A DNA stretch of 16,963 nt from DASXTS01 sp036505275 (GTDB taxonomy: Bacteria > Actinomycetota > Actinomycetes > Mycobacteriales > Pseudonocardiaceae). This document shows positions 16,562 through 16,963 of the stretch, one piece after another. The notes below the pieces were generated by a model that saw only the letters and a list, made by a program, of their open reading frames with translations, made no database searches and was not told the origin of the DNA. Numbering within the stretch: the first letter of the stretch is position 1; every line of letters begins with the position of its first letter. The stretch spans positions 1-16,963 of the forward strand of contig DASXTS010000028.1 of the NCBI GenBank assembly GCA_036505275.1. The letters run 5' to 3'. The position numbers were made by a program, and so were the translations under genes.

Positions 16562-16594
16562 CGTCCCGGTACTACTGGGGAAATTCCACATCCT
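16548..16594. repeat. 47-bp duplicated 3'-end module, copy 2 (tmk 3' end, upstream of mtrA)
   Basis: This copy lies exactly 2504 bases from copy 1, with 42/47 identity and the stop codons aligned. It supplies the Tmk tail DVEFPQ and TAG, then a perfect 8+1+8 palindrome GACGATGT-G-ACATCGTC at 16549-16565, one base pair longer in each arm than in copy 1. The palindrome lies 78-94 bases upstream of the mtrA start and could be a terminator stem, an operator or a repeat-element end. Confidence 0.9.
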
Positions 16595-16963
16595 CGGGCG
16601 GCACCTGGGGCAGCGCCTGGCGCAGCAGAGCCGTGGCCAGCACAGCGGGGTCGACCTCCGCAACGCCGTCGATCACCAACCAGGGTGACAACCAGTGCCG
16701 CCCGGCGAGCTGCTGGTAGACCTCGGCGCAACGGGCCTGCAGGCCGGCGTCGACCTCGAAGGCGTCGCGGACCCGCTCCGCCTCCTGGCGCTCCCGGCCC
16801 CGCGACCGCCGCGCTGCGACCGCGGGCGGCACCCGCAGCAGCAGCTGCAGGTGCGGCGTCGGCAGCCCCAGCCGATCGATCTCGAGGGCCCGCACCCACG
16901 CCACGAACTCGCCGTCGGCGTCCTGGTGCAGCCGCGCCGCGCCGTAGGCGGCGTTCGACGCGA
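16572..16963 (-). CDS. tmk: dTMP kinase (thymidylate kinase), 5' end cut by the window edge
   Basis: This is the C-terminal 130 codons of a thymidylate kinase, which phosphorylates dTMP to dTDP in DNA precursor synthesis. The visible start is ASNAAYGAARL, the conserved thymidine-binding segment that normally follows an Arg-Tyr, and FVAWVRALEIDRLGLPTPHL and QLLLRVPPAVAARR are typical of the actinobacterial enzyme. EAERVRDAFEVDAGLQARCAEVYQQLA is the C-terminal helical part. About 80 N-terminal residues with the P-loop lie outside the window. The tail VPPEDVEFPQ carries the same DVEFP ending as MtrB, encoded by the duplicated 47-bp module. Its position directly upstream of mtrA matches Rv3247c. 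Identity is firm by motif and synteny. Confidence 0.93.
   Translation of the reverse strand, partial: ASNAAYGAARLHQDADGEFVAWVRALEIDRLGLPTPHLQLLLRVPPAVAARRSRGRERQEAERVRDAFEVDAGLQARCAEVYQQLAGRHWLSPWLVIDGVAEVDPAVLATALLRQALPQVPPEDVEFPQ

Overview
The window is very GC-rich, and almost all of it is packed with core genes of a high-GC actinobacterium. The proteins resemble those of Pseudonocardiaceae (Amycolatopsis or Saccharopolyspora type); the phylum is secure, the family is an inference. The gene order tmk-mtrA-mtrB-lpqB-comF-hpf-secA on the minus strand, with an Rv3235-like gene and a WS/DGAT acyltransferase nearby, matches the Mycobacterium tuberculosis segment Rv3247c to Rv3234c as I remember it. 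Both window edges cut a gene: pruA lacks its 3' end and tmk lacks its 5' end.

Region by region. 1-1481 (-): proline catabolism, pruA. 1622-2008 (+): a small VOC/glyoxalase-fold protein. 2197-5140 (-): a WS/DGAT, patatin and DUF6912 cassette in which the stop and start codons overlap. 5173-5943 (+): a SpoU/TrmH RNA methyltransferase, divergent from that cassette across 32 bp that hold a perfect 12-bp palindrome. 5981-6646 (-): a HAD-like hydrolase. 6921-7460 (+): an Rv3235-like (DUF6459) protein whose ribosome binding site lies inside a strong hairpin. 7494-10511 (-): secA. 10647-11318 (-): hpf, the ribosome hibernation factor, with a second SD-supported start upstream. 11528-16963 (-): comF, lpqB, mtrB, mtrA and partial tmk, read in the order tmk to comF.

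How the genes work together. MtrA and MtrB form the envelope and cell-cycle two-component system, and LpqB is the lipoprotein that modulates MtrB. SecA drives protein export, HPF dimerises and stores ribosomes under stress, and Tmk makes dTDP. The WS/DGAT and patatin pair looks like a neutral-lipid synthesis and lipid acyl hydrolase module. No mobile element, CRISPR array, tRNA or rRNA was seen, and no gene-free stretch exceeds 300 bases.

The most unusual signals are non-coding. A 47-bp module, 42/47 identical in two copies, supplies the last codons and stop of both mtrB and tmk plus a downstream palindrome; in the mtrB copy that palindrome also holds the lpqB start codon. An RBS-sequestering hairpin precedes the Rv3235-like gene. 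A perfect 9-bp stem directly follows the upstream hpf start. An intergenic repeat module is shared between 2.15 kb and 6.75 kb. I see no clear new multi-gene defence or biosynthetic system.
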